Positions 24,279 through 33,571 of a stretch of 33,571 nt of DNA are shown here, one piece after another. The stretch is taken from NCBI RefSeq assembly GCF_024580525.1, contig NZ_JANIKQ010000021.1, positions 1-33,571 of the forward strand, written 5' to 3'. Source of the stretch: Neisseria dentiae (lineage in GTDB: Bacteria > Pseudomonadota > Gammaproteobacteria > Burkholderiales > Neisseriaceae). Positions within the stretch are counted from its first letter, which is position 1, and every line of letters begins with the position of its first letter. Position numbers and translations under genes: made by a program. The notes below the pieces were generated by a model. That model ran no database searches. It saw nothing but the letters and a program-made list of their open reading frames with translations, and was not told where the DNA came from.

Positions 24279-26591
24279 ATGATTGAAGAACACACTCCCG
24301 CCGCCCCCGTGGGCAGCGATTACCTGCTGCTCGGCCAATATGCCGAGCGCGCCTATCTCGAATACGCCATGAGCGTGGTGAAAGGCCGCGCCCTGCCCGA
24401 AGTTTCAGACGGCCAAAAGCCCGTGCAGCGCCGCATTCTGTATGCCATGCGCGACATGGGCCTTACCTACGGCGCCAAACCGGTGAAATCGGCGCGCGTG
24501 GTGGGCGAAATTCTCGGTAAATACCACCCGCACGGCGACGCTTCGGCCTATGACGCGATGGTGCGCATGGCGCAGGATTTTACCTTGCGCTATCCGCTAA
24601 TCGACGGCATCGGCAACTTCGGCTCGCGCGACGGCGACGGCGCGGCGGCCATGCGCTACACCGAAGCACGCCTCACGCCGATTGCCGAGCTGCTGCTGGC
24701 CGAAATCAATCAGGGCACGGTAGATTTCGTGCCCAACTACGACGGCGCGTTTGAAGAACCCCTGCACCTGCCCGCGCGGCTGCCGATGGTGCTGCTCAAC
24801 GGCGCATCGGGCATCGCCGTGGGGCTGGCTACCGAAATCCCGTCGCACAATCTCACCGAAGTCACACAGGCCGCGGTGGCGCTTTTGAAAAAACCGTCGC
24901 TCACCACCGCCGAACTGATGCAGTATATCCCCGCGCCCGATTTTGCCGGCGGCGGCCAAATCATCACCCCCGCCGCCGATTTGCAGCAAATTTACGAAAC
25001 CGGCAAAGGCAGCGTGCGTGTGCGGGCGCGTTACGAAGTGGAAAAACTCGCGCGCGGCCAATGGCGCATCATCGTAACCGAACTGCCGCCCAACACCAGC
25101 GCGCAGAAAATTCTGGCCGAAATCGAAGAGCAAACCAACCCCAAACCCAAGTCGGGCAAGAAAAACCTCACGCAGGAGCAGCAAAACACCAAAGCACTGA
25201 TGCTCTCGCTCTTGGAGCGCGTGCGCGACGAAAGCGACGGCGAAGCACCCGTGCGCCTAGTGTTCGAGCCGAAATCCAGCCGCATCGAGCCTGAAAACTT
25301 CATCAACACGCTGATGGCGCAAACCTCGCTCGAAGGCAACGTGCCGATGAACCTCGTGATGATGGGCACGGACAACCGCCCCGCCCAGAAAAACCTCAAA
25401 ACCATTCTGGCCGAATGGCTGGAATTCCGCACCGTAACCGTTACACGCCGTCTGAAATTCCGCTTGGGCCAAGTGGAAAAACGCATCCACATTCTCGACG
25501 GCCGTATGATTGCGTTTCTGCACATCGATGAAGTGATCCGCGTGATCCGCGAATCCGACGACCCCAAACCCGATCTGATGGCCGTCTTCGGACTCACCGA
25601 AATCCAAGCCGAAGACATTCTCGAAATCCGCCTGCGCCAGCTCGCCCGCCTGGAAGGCTTCAAACTCGAAAAAGAATTAAACGAGTTGCGCGAAGAAGAA
25701 GGCCGTCTGAAAACCCTGCTCGGCGACGAAAACGAAAAGAAAAAGCTGATTATCAAAGAGATGCAGGCCGATATGAAGCAATACGGCGACGAACGCCGCA
25801 CGCTGGTGGAAGAAGCCGGCCGCGCCACGCTCACCCAAACCACCGCCGACGAACCCGTCACCATCATCCTGTCGAACAAAGGCTGGATACGCAGCCGCTC
25901 CGGCCACAACCTCGATTTGAGCCAAACCGCGTTTAAAGAAGGCGACGGCCTCAAACAAGTGATGGAAGGCCGCACCGTATGGCCGGTGGTGGTGCTCGAT
26001 TCGCACGGGCGCACCTACACGCTCGATGCCGCCGACATTCCCGGCGGGCGCGGCGACGGCGTGCCGGTGGCCTCGCTCATCGAACTGCAAAACGGCGCCC
26101 ACGTCGTCGCCATGATGACCGGTCTGCCCGACCAACACTACCTCTTGAGCAACAGCGGCGGCTACGGCTTTATCGCCAAGCTCGGCGACATGACCGGCCG
26201 TGTCAAAGCCGGCAAAGTGCTGATGACGCTCAAGGCGGGCGAACAAACGCTGCCGCCCGTGCCCGTATTCGCCGTGTCGCTCATCAACCCCGACTGCAAA
26301 GTGCTGCTGGCCTCAAGCGACAACCGCCTGCTGGCCTTCACCATCGGCGAGCTGGAAGTGATGGCCAAAGGCCGCGGCCTGCAACTGATAAGCCTTTCGG
26401 ACGGTGCCAAGCTGGAACACACCGCCGTTACCTCGTCGCCCGAATTCATCGTCGAGAGCACCGGCAAACACGGCGCCGAACACAAAGAAAAACTGCGTAT
26501 TCAAGATATAAACAACAAACGCGGCAGAAAAGGCAAAATTTTAGAGATTTCAGGCCGTCTGAAAAGATTATCCGGCGCAGATTCGGTATAA
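24279..26591 (+). CDS. parC: DNA topoisomerase IV subunit A
   Basis: The 770-aa ParC pairs with ParE to decatenate daughter chromosomes. The N-terminal breakage domain has the catalytic Tyr in [13 protein letters not shown] (near residue 125). The quinolone-contact loop reads [14 protein letters not shown] (81-94). A coiled-coil gate (~440-500) and a C-terminal pinwheel domain with [12 protein letters not shown] follow. The open frame extends to a TTG at 24234, but the ATG at 24279 gives the MIEEHTP-type start and is preferred. In place of the Ser80/Glu84 pair of E. coli ParC there are Ala88/Asp92. A DUS near the 3' end encodes SGRLKR. Confidence 0.96.
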   Translation: MIEEHTPAAPVGSDYLLLGQYAERAYLEYAMSVVKGRALPEVSDGQKPVQRRILYAMRDMGLTYGAKPVKSARVVGEILGKYHPHGDASAYDAMVRMAQDFTLRYPLIDGIGNFGSRDGDGAAAMRYTEARLTPIAELLLAEINQGTVDFVPNYDGAFEEPLHLPARLPMVLLNGASGIAVGLATEIPSHNLTEVTQAAVALLKKPSLTTAELMQYIPAPDFAGGGQIITPAADLQQIYETGKGSVRVRARYEVEKLARGQWRIIVTELPPNTSAQKILAEIEEQTNPKPKSGKKNLTQEQQNTKALMLSLLERVRDESDGEAPVRLVFEPKSSRIEPENFINTLMAQTSLEGNVPMNLVMMGTDNRPAQKNLKTILAEWLEFRTVTVTRRLKFRLGQVEKRIHILDGRMIAFLHIDEVIRVIRESDDPKPDLMAVFGLTEIQAEDILEIRLRQLARLEGFKLEKELNELREEEGRLKTLLGDENEKKKLIIKEMQADMKQYGDERRTLVEEAGRATLTQTTADEPVTIILSNKGWIRSRSGHNLDLSQTAFKEGDGLKQVMEGRTVWPVVVLDSHGRTYTLDAADIPGGRGDGVPVASLIELQNGAHVVAMMTGLPDQHYLLSNSGGYGFIAKLGDMTGRVKAGKVLMTLKAGEQTLPPVPVFAVSLINPDCKVLLASSDNRLLAFTIGELEVMAKGRGLQLISLSDGAKLEHTAVTSSPEFIVESTGKHGAEHKEKLRIQDINNKRGRKGKILEISGRLKRLSGADSV

Positions 26592-26877
26592 TTACGGCAT
26601 TGCTGTTTCACAACCGAAACAATCAACATAAAACACGGCCGCGCATACGGACGGGAGGGCCGAAAACGGCAACCGGTGCGCGGCCTGCAAGCACCAACCG
26701 AAAAAATAAACGGCTGAAGAATAAACACTTTAACCCTTCGAAAAAGCTGCTTTTAACTGCTTGGGCTTACCGCCCGACACCTGCACGCAGCCGCTTTGCA
26801 CCGAAGCTGCGGCATTTTTACAACATAACAATATCCGCCCGTCCACAACAACAACAATACAACAGGCCCTACATTAC
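26592..26877 (+). promoter_or_regulatory. Intergenic leader between parC and pilS
   Basis: TATAAT (26587-26592) overlaps the parC stop and could be a -10, but lacks a clear -35. Downstream, a GC-rich stem (26637-26645 with 26677-26685, GGCCGCGCA / TGCGCGGCC) could fold in the pilS leader. The frame open from 26761 has a composition unlike PilS, so it is treated as leader. No sigma-54 site is seen. Confidence 0.35.
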
Positions 26878-28470
26878 ATGAGCGTAAACAGATTATTCCT
26901 CAAACACGACTGGGAAACGCTGAACGAGCGCATTCCCGGCCTGATCAACATCGCCCGTATCGCCATCGTGCTCTCGCTGTTGGTATTCCACTTGGTGAGC
27001 GTGTATTCGGGCAACGAAACCAAAAACCTGTTTCCGCCGCTGGAGTTTTACACTTGGGCGGCGATTTACGCGGCTTTAATCCTGCTCACCATCTTCAAGC
27101 CCGACTGGCAGTTGCAGTCGCTCGATTTGCCCAATGCCAGCGCGGTAGTCGATATCAGCATGATGCTGATGCTCACCTTCATCACCGGCGGCATAGATTC
27201 CGGCTTCGGCATCCTCGTGCTGCCCTTTATCGCCACCTCGTGCCTGCTCAGCCACGGCCGCTACCCCATGCTCTACGCCAGCTATGCCTTCCTGCTGATT
27301 TTGCTGAGTATGTTTCTGGCCGGCCAGATTCAATTCCACCCGCTCGAATGGGACAGCCGCTCCATCGTATCCGCCGCCCTGCTCGCAGGCGCCTGCTATC
27401 TGGTGGCCGCCTTAACCGCGTTTTCCGCCACCTATCTGCAAGCGGCCACCGAATCGGCCGAAAAACACCAGCTGGCCTACCGCCGCGTAAGCGGGCTGAA
27501 CCGTTTGGTGCTCAACCGCGTGCAGGAAGCCGTTATCGTAATCGACGCTTCGCAGCGCGTGTGGCTGTTCAACCGTCAGGCCAAAACCTATTTCCCCGGT
27601 TTGGAAGTCGACAAACAGGAAACCGTATTTGCCGAACTGGTGTCGCGCTGGCAATACCAACCCGATAAAAACTTTGAAACCGACATCCACATTTTCCAAC
27701 ATTCCATGCACGTTCGCGCCGTGCCGCTGATTCAGGAAAAAACCGAGCTGCTGATGCTGTTCGTGCGCTCGCTGCGTGAAGTGGCCGCCGAAGCGCTGGC
27801 CACCAAACTGGCCTCGCTCGGCCAGCTTACCGCCAATCTGGCACACGAAATCCGCAACCCCATGTCGGCCATCCGCCACGCCAGCGACCTGCTGCACGAC
27901 GGCGACGATGCCGATGCCACCAAAGCCAAACTTCACAGCATTATCGACACCAATATCCAGCGCATCGACAAAATGCTCGAAGACGTGTCGCTCATCAACA
28001 AGCGCGACAGCGTCAGCCGCGAACCGGTCAACCTGATGAAATTCTGGCTGGAATTCAAGCAGGAATTCACCCTCAACAACCCCGATGCCGTCGGCTGCCT
28101 GCGTATGAATATGGACGGCAGCAATTTAAGCGTGCTGGCCGACCCCATGCACCTGCAACAGATTATGTGGAACCTGTGCAACAACGCCTGGCGCCACAGC
28201 CGCCAAGACCAGCACGCCATCACCGTGTTGATCAGGCCCAGCGGCCGCATACACATTTCGATCGTGGTGGCCGATAACGGCACCGGCGTGCCGCCCGACG
28301 TGCGCAACCATTTGTTCGAGCCATTCTTCACCACCGAAAAACAAGGCACCGGCCTGGGGCTTTATGTGGCGCGCGAACTGGCGCACGCCAATCTGGGCCA
28401 ACTGCACTACCACCCCGAAATGAACGGGTTCGAACTGATTTTACCGAGAGAAACCGATGAGCAACCATAA
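26878..28470 (+). CDS. pilS: Sensor histidine kinase PilS
   Basis: The 530-aa inner-membrane kinase partners with PilR to control pilin transcription. About six hydrophobic helices span residues 22-185, followed by a PAS-like region (~200-290). Phospho-acceptor His323 lies in NLAHEIRNPMSAIRHASDLL. The N box NLCNNAWRHS, G1 DNGTGVPP, F box FEPFFTTEK and G2 GTGLGLYVAREL are complete. The ATG at 26878 (MSVNRLFLKHDWETL) is chosen over an upstream frame extension of ~39 residues, which is Thr/Pro/His-rich and not PilS-like. The last 14 bp overlap pilR, so the two are co-expressed. Confidence 0.92.
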   Translation: MSVNRLFLKHDWETLNERIPGLINIARIAIVLSLLVFHLVSVYSGNETKNLFPPLEFYTWAAIYAALILLTIFKPDWQLQSLDLPNASAVVDISMMLMLTFITGGIDSGFGILVLPFIATSCLLSHGRYPMLYASYAFLLILLSMFLAGQIQFHPLEWDSRSIVSAALLAGACYLVAALTAFSATYLQAATESAEKHQLAYRRVSGLNRLVLNRVQEAVIVIDASQRVWLFNRQAKTYFPGLEVDKQETVFAELVSRWQYQPDKNFETDIHIFQHSMHVRAVPLIQEKTELLMLFVRSLREVAAEALATKLASLGQLTANLAHEIRNPMSAIRHASDLLHDGDDADATKAKLHSIIDTNIQRIDKMLEDVSLINKRDSVSREPVNLMKFWLEFKQEFTLNNPDAVGCLRMNMDGSNLSVLADPMHLQQIMWNLCNNAWRHSRQDQHAITVLIRPSGRIHISIVVADNGTGVPPDVRNHLFEPFFTTEKQGTGLGLYVARELAHANLGQLHYHPEMNGFELILPRETDEQP

Positions 28471-30133
28471 CCTGCAAGACCCCGTATTGGTGGTGGACGA
28501 CGAAGCCGATATCCGCGACCTGATGGAAATGACCCTGATGAAAATGGGTTTGCGGGTACAAACCGCCGTGGGCGTGGAAGATGCCAAAGACAAGCTCGAC
28601 AACAACGACTATTCGTTAGTGTTAACCGATATGCGTATGCCCGACGGCTCGGGCCTCGAAGTGGTGCAATACATCGACGAGTTGGCGCTCGACACCCCCG
28701 TGGCCGTGATCACCGCCTTCGGCAACGCCGATCAGGCAGTCGAAGCCCTGCGCGCCGGTGCGTTCGACTATCTGCAAAAACCGATCACCCTTTCGCAACT
28801 GCGCTCACTGGTGAAATCAGCGGTAAAAATCAGCGAGCCGTCCGAACACGCACCGGCCGCTCCGCAACCTGCCGAACCGCCGCCCGTGCAAACCGCACCT
28901 GCCGCACCCGCTTTCGCCAAACCGCAGCCTTCCCCGCCGCACGCCGCGCGCGTGCCGTTTCCTTCCGCCCCGCCCGCAGCAATGCGCAAAACCGGCTCCG
29001 CCCTCACCCGTTCGGCAGGCGTGCCCGAGGGGCTGCGCTCGCTGAAAGACCGCTTTTCCAGCGGCGAACTTACCGCACGCGTATTGCCCGAAACCGAGCT
29101 GGGCGGCGAGTCGGATATGCCGCGCCTGCTGGGTATGTCGCCGCAGATGGTGGAAGTGCGCCACTTAATCCGCCGCCTTGCCAAAAGCGGCGTGCCCGTT
29201 TACATATCGGGCGAATCGGGCACGGGCAAGGAGCAGGCCGCGCGCACCATACACGAGCTGTCCGACCGTGCCGACAAGCCCTTTATCGCCGTCAACTGCG
29301 GCGCGATTCCCGAAAACCTGATGGAAAGCGAATTTTTCGGCTACAAAAAAGGTAGCTTCACCGGCGCCGACACCGACCGTTTGGGCTTTTTCCAACATGC
29401 CGACGGCGGCACGCTGTTTCTCGACGAAGTGGCCGATCTGCCGCTGGCCATGCAGGTGAAACTGCTGCGCGCCATTCAGGAAAAAGCCGTGCGCCGCATC
29501 GGCGATCCCCGCGAAACCTTTGTGGACGTGCGGATTGTGTGCGCCACCCACAAAAATCTCGAAGCGCTGGTGGAAAGCGGGGCTTTCAGGCAAGACTTAT
29601 ACTACCGCCTCAACGTGGTGTCGCTGAATATGCCGCCGTTGCGCGAAATGCGCGAAGATTTGGGCGGCCTGATTATGCACCTGCTCTACAAACACCGCAG
29701 CGGCAACGAAACCTACAAACTCAGCCCCAAAGCGCAAGACGCCCTGCTGCATTACAGCTACCCGGGCAACTTCCGCGAGCTGGAAAACATACTCGAGCGC
29801 GCCGTCGCCCTCACCGTGGGGCAGGTGATCCAATTTGATGATCTGCAAATCAACACCGGCCATACCCTGTCGCTCTCCGCGCTCCCCGAAACCGCCAATA
29901 CGCCGGTTGCCGAACCCGAGACGGATTCCGGCACACCCGCCCCGGATAGCGACCGGCTTGCCCGCTTCGTGCCCGGCCAGATGCAGATTCAGGATTATCT
30001 CGACCAGGTCGAGCGCGAAATCATCGAAATGGCTTTGCAGCAAACCCGCTTCAACCGCACGCAGGCCGCCAAGCTGCTGGGCATCAGCTTCCGCTCCATG
30101 CGCTACCGCATGGAACGCCTCGATATCAACTGA
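28457..30133 (+). CDS. pilR: Sigma-54-dependent response regulator PilR
   Basis: The 558-aa NtrC-family regulator has a receiver domain at residues 1-122 with Asp58 in VLTDMRMPDGSG. An AAA+ domain spans ~222-455 with Walker A GESGTGKE (252-259), sigma-54 loop GSFTGA (299-304, as in Pseudomonas PilR) and Walker B GGTLFLDE (317-324). The Fis-type HTH at the end reads FNRTQAAKLLGISFRSMRYR. The residues between receiver and AAA+ (about 125-215) form a long Pro/Ala-rich linker. All motifs needed to activate sigma-54 promoters are intact. It starts inside the end of pilS with GAGAG upstream and ends before a DUS-pair hairpin. Confidence 0.95.
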   Translation: MSNHNLQDPVLVVDDEADIRDLMEMTLMKMGLRVQTAVGVEDAKDKLDNNDYSLVLTDMRMPDGSGLEVVQYIDELALDTPVAVITAFGNADQAVEALRAGAFDYLQKPITLSQLRSLVKSAVKISEPSEHAPAAPQPAEPPPVQTAPAAPAFAKPQPSPPHAARVPFPSAPPAAMRKTGSALTRSAGVPEGLRSLKDRFSSGELTARVLPETELGGESDMPRLLGMSPQMVEVRHLIRRLAKSGVPVYISGESGTGKEQAARTIHELSDRADKPFIAVNCGAIPENLMESEFFGYKKGSFTGADTDRLGFFQHADGGTLFLDEVADLPLAMQVKLLRAIQEKAVRRIGDPRETFVDVRIVCATHKNLEALVESGAFRQDLYYRLNVVSLNMPPLREMREDLGGLIMHLLYKHRSGNETYKLSPKAQDALLHYSYPGNFRELENILERAVALTVGQVIQFDDLQINTGHTLSLSALPETANTPVAEPETDSGTPAPDSDRLARFVPGQMQIQDYLDQVEREIIEMALQQTRFNRTQAAKLLGISFRSMRYRMERLDIN

Positions 30134-30152
30134 AACCCGCCGTTATGGCGAA

Positions 30153-30184
30153 GCGGCCGTCTGAAACCGTTTTCAGACGGCCGC
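30153..30184 (+). terminator. DUS-pair hairpin after pilR
   Basis: Perfect 14-bp arms GCGGCCGTCTGAAA (30153-30166) and the inverse (30171-30184) enclose a 4-nt loop, 19 bp after the pilR stop. Confidence 0.75.
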
Positions 30185-30227
30185 CCTTCATTCATAATCG
30201 CCCCTCCGGCCCATCAAAAAAACCATC

Positions 30228-33200
30228 ATGCTCTATCTTTACCAATCCAACCGTTTGGAAGACCTGGCCGCCCTGTTCAACCAAGTGCACCGCCTGCAAC
30301 CGCCGGCCGACCCGCTGGCGGAGGAAGAAATCGTGGTGCAGAGCCAAGGTATGCGGCGCTATCTCAACGCTTATCTGGCGCGCGAAACCGGCGTGGCGGC
30401 CAACCTGCGTTTCAGCTTGCCCGCCGGGCTGGCCTGGCGGCTGATGCGCGAACTGATACCGGGCATTCCCGCGCTCAGCCCGTTTTCGCCCGAAGTGATG
30501 CGCTGGCGTTTGCTGGGGCTGTTTCAAAGCCGGCTTTTTCAGACGGCCTCCGAATACCAAAGCGCGCGCGACGCGCTGCAAAGCTATCTGGGCAGCGGCG
30601 GTTCGGCGGCCTACCAGCTGGCAGGGCAGCTGGCGGATATTTTCGACCAATATCTGGTGTACCGCCCGCAATGGATAGACGCTTGGCAGCAGGGCAAAAC
30701 CCTGGGTTTGGGCAGCGGCGAAAACTGGCAGGCGGCACTGTGGCGCTATCTCGACGACGGCAGCGCGCAAACGCCGCACCGCGTCGCGTTGTGGCGGCAG
30801 CTTCTCGGCGCGCTCGACAAAAGCAAGCTGCCCGAACGCTACTGCGTGTTCGGCATCGCCACCATGGCACCGATGTATCTGCAACTCCTGCAAGCGCTTG
30901 CCGGGCATTGCGACGTGCATATTTTCGCCCTCAACCCCAGCAGTGCCTATTGGGGCAATGTGATTGAAGCGGCGCAAGTGCTGCAACAGGAAGGCGATAT
31001 CGACCTGAGCCAAGCAGGCCACCCGCTTCTGGCCTCGCTGGGTAAGCAGGGGCGCGATTTTTTCGACGCGCTGGCCGAAGTGCCCAAACACGAAATCCCC
31101 GTGTTCGACGACGAACCTTTTCAGACGGCCCCGCCCACCCTGCTGCGCTGCCTGCAACACGATATCCAAACCTTAACCATGCCGTCTGAAAGCTGCTATA
31201 CCGCCGATGGCGTCGAAAACGACCGCTCGATACAGATTGTTTCCGCCCACAGCCCCCTGCGCGAATTGCAGATTCTGAAAAACCGCCTGCTCGCCGTTTT
31301 GGCCGAACACCCCGAATGGCAGCCGCACGACATCGCCGTGCTCACCCCGAATATCGAACCCTACAGCCCGTTTATCGAAGCCGTGTTCGGGCAGGAACAA
31401 GCCGGGGCGCAGGCGCTGCCCTATTCGGTGTCGGACGTGAAAATCAGCCGCCGCCAACCGCTCTTTCAAGCACTCTCGCAAACACTCGCGCTGCTGGAAA
31501 GCCGTTTTGAAGTCGATCTGCTGCTGCCCTTGCTGGAAAACGACCTGGTGCTGCAACGTTTCGAACTCAGCCGCGACGACCTGCCGCTGCTGCACGACAC
31601 CATCGCCGCGCTCAACGTGCATTGGGGGCTGGATAACGGAATGCGCGGCGGCAGCGACAACCTGTTCACCTGGCAGCAGGGCTTGGAGCGTTTGGCGCTC
31701 GGCTGGCTGCTGCCCGAAAACGGCAACCCGCTGTGGCACAACATCAGCGCCTGGCACGGCAACCCCGGCCAAACCGCCGTGCTCGGCCGCTTCACCGCCC
31801 TCGTGCGCACACTCGCCGCCGCTGCCCGCGAATGGCAGCGCCCCGCCACCGTGGCCGAATGGGCCGAACGCGTGCGCAACCTGCTGGCCGCACTCACCGC
31901 TCCCGGCAGCGGCGACCAATACGCCTGGCAGCAACTGAGCCAGTCGCTCGCCGGCTGGCAGCAGGAAGCCGCGCTGGCAGGCTTTGAAAGCCCCCTGCCT
32001 CAGCACACCGTTATCCGCCACATCGGCCGCTTTCTCGACAGCGAAAGCCAAGCCGGCTTTCTGCGCGGCGGCATCACCTTTTGCAGCATGGTGCCGATGC
32101 GCAGCCTGCCGTTCAAAGTTATCTGCCTGCTCGGCCTCAACGACGGCGACTTCCCCCGCAACACCAAAGCCGCCGCCTTCGACCTCATCGCCCGCCACCC
32201 CCAAAAAGGCGACCGCGCCCGCCGCGACGACGACCGCTACCTCTTTCTCGAAGCCATCATGAGCGCGCGCGAAATCCTGTATTTATCGTATGTGGGGCGC
32301 GACATCCGCAACAATCAGGAGCTGGCGCCCTCCGCCCTCTTAAACGAGCTGGCCGACACCCTTGCCGCCATGACCGGCCGCAGCACCCGCAGCTGGCACG
32401 AAAACCACACAGAACACCACCCCCTGCAACCGTTTTCACGCAGCTATTTCACCGGCCAACCCCGTTCAGACGGCCTGCAAAGCACCCGCCGCGACTATGC
32501 CGCCGCCCTGGCCGCCCCTGCCACCGCCCCCGCACCCTTTTTCAGCGAACCGCTCGACGAAGCCGGAAACACCGTGCAGGCCGTCAGCCACCACGAATTT
32601 ATCCGCTTCTGGAAAAACCCCGTCAAAAGCTGGCTGCAACACACCCTCAACTGGCGCGAACCCTACCGCGACACCGCTTGGGATGCCGCCGAGCCGTTCG
32701 AACCGCAGCAAGCCGCCGCCATCGCCGCCGAATATACCGCCGCGCGCCGCAGCAACGAAAACTTCCAACAAACCGAAGCCCGCCTGCAAGCCGAAAGCCT
32801 GCTGCCCGCCGGAGAGCTGGGTATATTGTGGCAGCGCAAGTTCCAAGCGGCCGCCAAATCGCTCGACGGCACGCTGGTAGCCAGCCCCAAACTGCCCGCC
32901 CTGCCCTACACGCTCGAGCTTGACGGCACCACCCTATCGGGCAGCCTCAACCACCTCTACCAACACGGGCAGATTTACTTTCTCAGCGAGAAACCCCACT
33001 CTCCCGCGCACATCGCCATTCTGCTCGAACACCTGATTTTCTGCGCCGTGAGGCCGTCTGAAACCCCAAACCGCCAAACCCACCTGCTGCTGCCCGCCCA
33101 ACCCGAAACCCTGCTGGAAATCCCGCAGCCGGAAGCGCTCGAACTGCTGCGGCAATGGCTGGATTATTACCGCCTCGGCCAAACCCGCCCGCTGCCGTTT

Positions 33201-33461
33201 TTCGCCCGCACCACGCTGAAAGCGGCCGAAGAGCTGGCGCAAAACAAAAGCAGGGAAGAGGCTGAAAAAGCCGCCCGAGGTGTCTATTACGGCAACCAAA
33301 ACAGCAAACAAAACAGCAAAGGGCAGCGCGACTACACCGAAGTCGCTTTGGTGTTCGGCAACGACGAAACCCCGCCGATAGAAACCCCGCTGTTTTGGAA
33401 TATGGCCGAACAGCTGCTCGCGCCGCTGCTGAAATATTCCAATCACAAAAGTGCCGAATAA
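30228..33461 (+). CDS. recC: Exodeoxyribonuclease V subunit gamma (RecC)
   Basis: The 1077-aa RecC is close in length to E. coli RecC (1122). It is the Chi-scanning scaffold of RecBCD, which loads on double-strand ends and has inactive helicase-like domains. The family start MLYLYQSNRLEDLAALF, the VVQSQGMRRYLN segment (residues ~38-49), the IQIVSAHSPLRELQILKNRLL block (~335-355) and FCSMVPMRSLPFKVICLLGLNDGDFPR (~620-646) are clear. recB and recD are not in the window. The frame is uninterrupted. In naturally competent Neisseria RecBCD serves recombination of imported DNA. Confidence 0.96.
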   Translation: MLYLYQSNRLEDLAALFNQVHRLQPPADPLAEEEIVVQSQGMRRYLNAYLARETGVAANLRFSLPAGLAWRLMRELIPGIPALSPFSPEVMRWRLLGLFQSRLFQTASEYQSARDALQSYLGSGGSAAYQLAGQLADIFDQYLVYRPQWIDAWQQGKTLGLGSGENWQAALWRYLDDGSAQTPHRVALWRQLLGALDKSKLPERYCVFGIATMAPMYLQLLQALAGHCDVHIFALNPSSAYWGNVIEAAQVLQQEGDIDLSQAGHPLLASLGKQGRDFFDALAEVPKHEIPVFDDEPFQTAPPTLLRCLQHDIQTLTMPSESCYTADGVENDRSIQIVSAHSPLRELQILKNRLLAVLAEHPEWQPHDIAVLTPNIEPYSPFIEAVFGQEQAGAQALPYSVSDVKISRRQPLFQALSQTLALLESRFEVDLLLPLLENDLVLQRFELSRDDLPLLHDTIAALNVHWGLDNGMRGGSDNLFTWQQGLERLALGWLLPENGNPLWHNISAWHGNPGQTAVLGRFTALVRTLAAAAREWQRPATVAEWAERVRNLLAALTAPGSGDQYAWQQLSQSLAGWQQEAALAGFESPLPQHTVIRHIGRFLDSESQAGFLRGGITFCSMVPMRSLPFKVICLLGLNDGDFPRNTKAAAFDLIARHPQKGDRARRDDDRYLFLEAIMSAREILYLSYVGRDIRNNQELAPSALLNELADTLAAMTGRSTRSWHENHTEHHPLQPFSRSYFTGQPRSDGLQSTRRDYAAALAAPATAPAPFFSEPLDEAGNTVQAVSHHEFIRFWKNPVKSWLQHTLNWREPYRDTAWDAAEPFEPQQAAAIAAEYTAARRSNENFQQTEARLQAESLLPAGELGILWQRKFQAAAKSLDGTLVASPKLPALPYTLELDGTTLSGSLNHLYQHGQIYFLSEKPHSPAHIAILLEHLIFCAVRPSETPNRQTHLLLPAQPETLLEIPQPEALELLRQWLDYYRLGQTRPLPFFARTTLKAAEELAQNKSREEAEKAARGVYYGNQNSKQNSKGQRDYTEVALVFGNDETPPIETPLFWNMAEQLLAPLLKYSNHKSAE

Positions 33462-33571
33462 ACCCTGAAGCATTGGCAAAGTTTGCAGCATCACCGCCAT
33501 ATTCGGGCTTGACCCGAGTATGACACGGGTTTCAACAACCGCCTGCAAACGCACCGGACGCCCGCCCACCC
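33462..33571. other. Intergenic end of window with a CGGGCTTGACCCG repeat
   Basis: No gene is seen in the last 110 bp. ATTCGGGCTTGACCCGAGTA (33501-33520), followed by TGAC, matches the palindromic motif found twice inside the 23983-24160 element, so it is a dispersed repeat. Confidence 0.5.

Noticed and set aside
25031..26014. A 327-codon minus-strand frame within parC
   Set aside because: Ser/Arg-rich translation typical of an antisense shadow; parC is complete in this region.
26761..26877. 39-residue N-terminal extension of PilS
   Set aside because: Thr/Pro/His-rich sequence unlike PilS; the ATG at 26878 begins the recognisable protein.
1..33571. CRISPR array, tRNA or prophage
   Set aside because: No regularly spaced direct repeats, no cloverleaf-like gene and no phage gene cluster were seen; the frequent short repeats are DUS.

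Overview
The window is chromosomal DNA from a Neisseria species or very close relative. It is GC-rich and densely coding, and it is studded with the 12-mer AGGCCGTCTGAA / TTCAGACGGCCT (the AG-type Neisseria DNA uptake sequence, DUS), both singly and as inverted pairs at gene ends. It also carries two Correia elements (the Neisseria MITE). An intact, apparently functional PilS/PilR pair with sigma-54 activator motifs points to a commensal or animal-associated species rather than gonococcus or meningococcus. No species is claimed.

Layout. 1-1754: 3' part of smc. 2107-3843: PhoD-like metallophosphatase. 3971-5964: divergent pmbA(tldE) and darP. 6157-8578: lemA and an M48 membrane protease. 8787-9617: rplM-rpsI (minus strand). 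9808-10730: a short coiled-coil gene, zapA and a 6S RNA, all on the minus strand. 10850-11839: gpsA. 11959-20623: an iron-uptake region, with a Fur-boxed promoter, fhuC-fhuD-fhuB, an SMR efflux gene on the opposite strand, a SyrD/PvdE/YojI-type ABC exporter and a TonB-dependent siderophore receptor. 20832-22274: tldD. 22757-22965: a gene-free stretch with a Fur box, a sigma-70 promoter and a strong terminator, read here as a Fur-controlled small RNA (NrrF-like). 23012-23902: DUF4743/Nudix hydrolase. 24279-26591: parC. 26878-30133: pilS-pilR. 30228-33461: recC.

How the genes fit together. The receptor (outer membrane), FhuD (periplasm) and FhuB/FhuC (inner membrane) form a complete import path for a ferric hydroxamate-type siderophore, apart from TonB-ExbBD. 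No siderophore biosynthesis gene is present, so the ligand is probably made by other organisms. The exporter beside the receptor could return used ligand. The putative small RNA would add post-transcriptional iron control. TldD and TldE (PmbA) form one heteromeric protease but lie about 15 kb apart. The rest is housekeeping: chromosome segregation (SMC, ParC), repair (RecC), division (ZapA), ribosome assembly (L13, S9, DarP) and pilus regulation (PilSR).

Non-coding structure is unusually rich. Besides DUS-pair terminators and Correia elements, at least three short intergenic segments, and possibly a fourth, are bounded by inverted copies of a CCTTTRCAAAA-type end. They look like a family of small non-autonomous elements. 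A perfect 31-bp-arm hairpin precedes the exporter gene. No tRNA, rRNA, CRISPR array, prophage or intact insertion sequence was seen.
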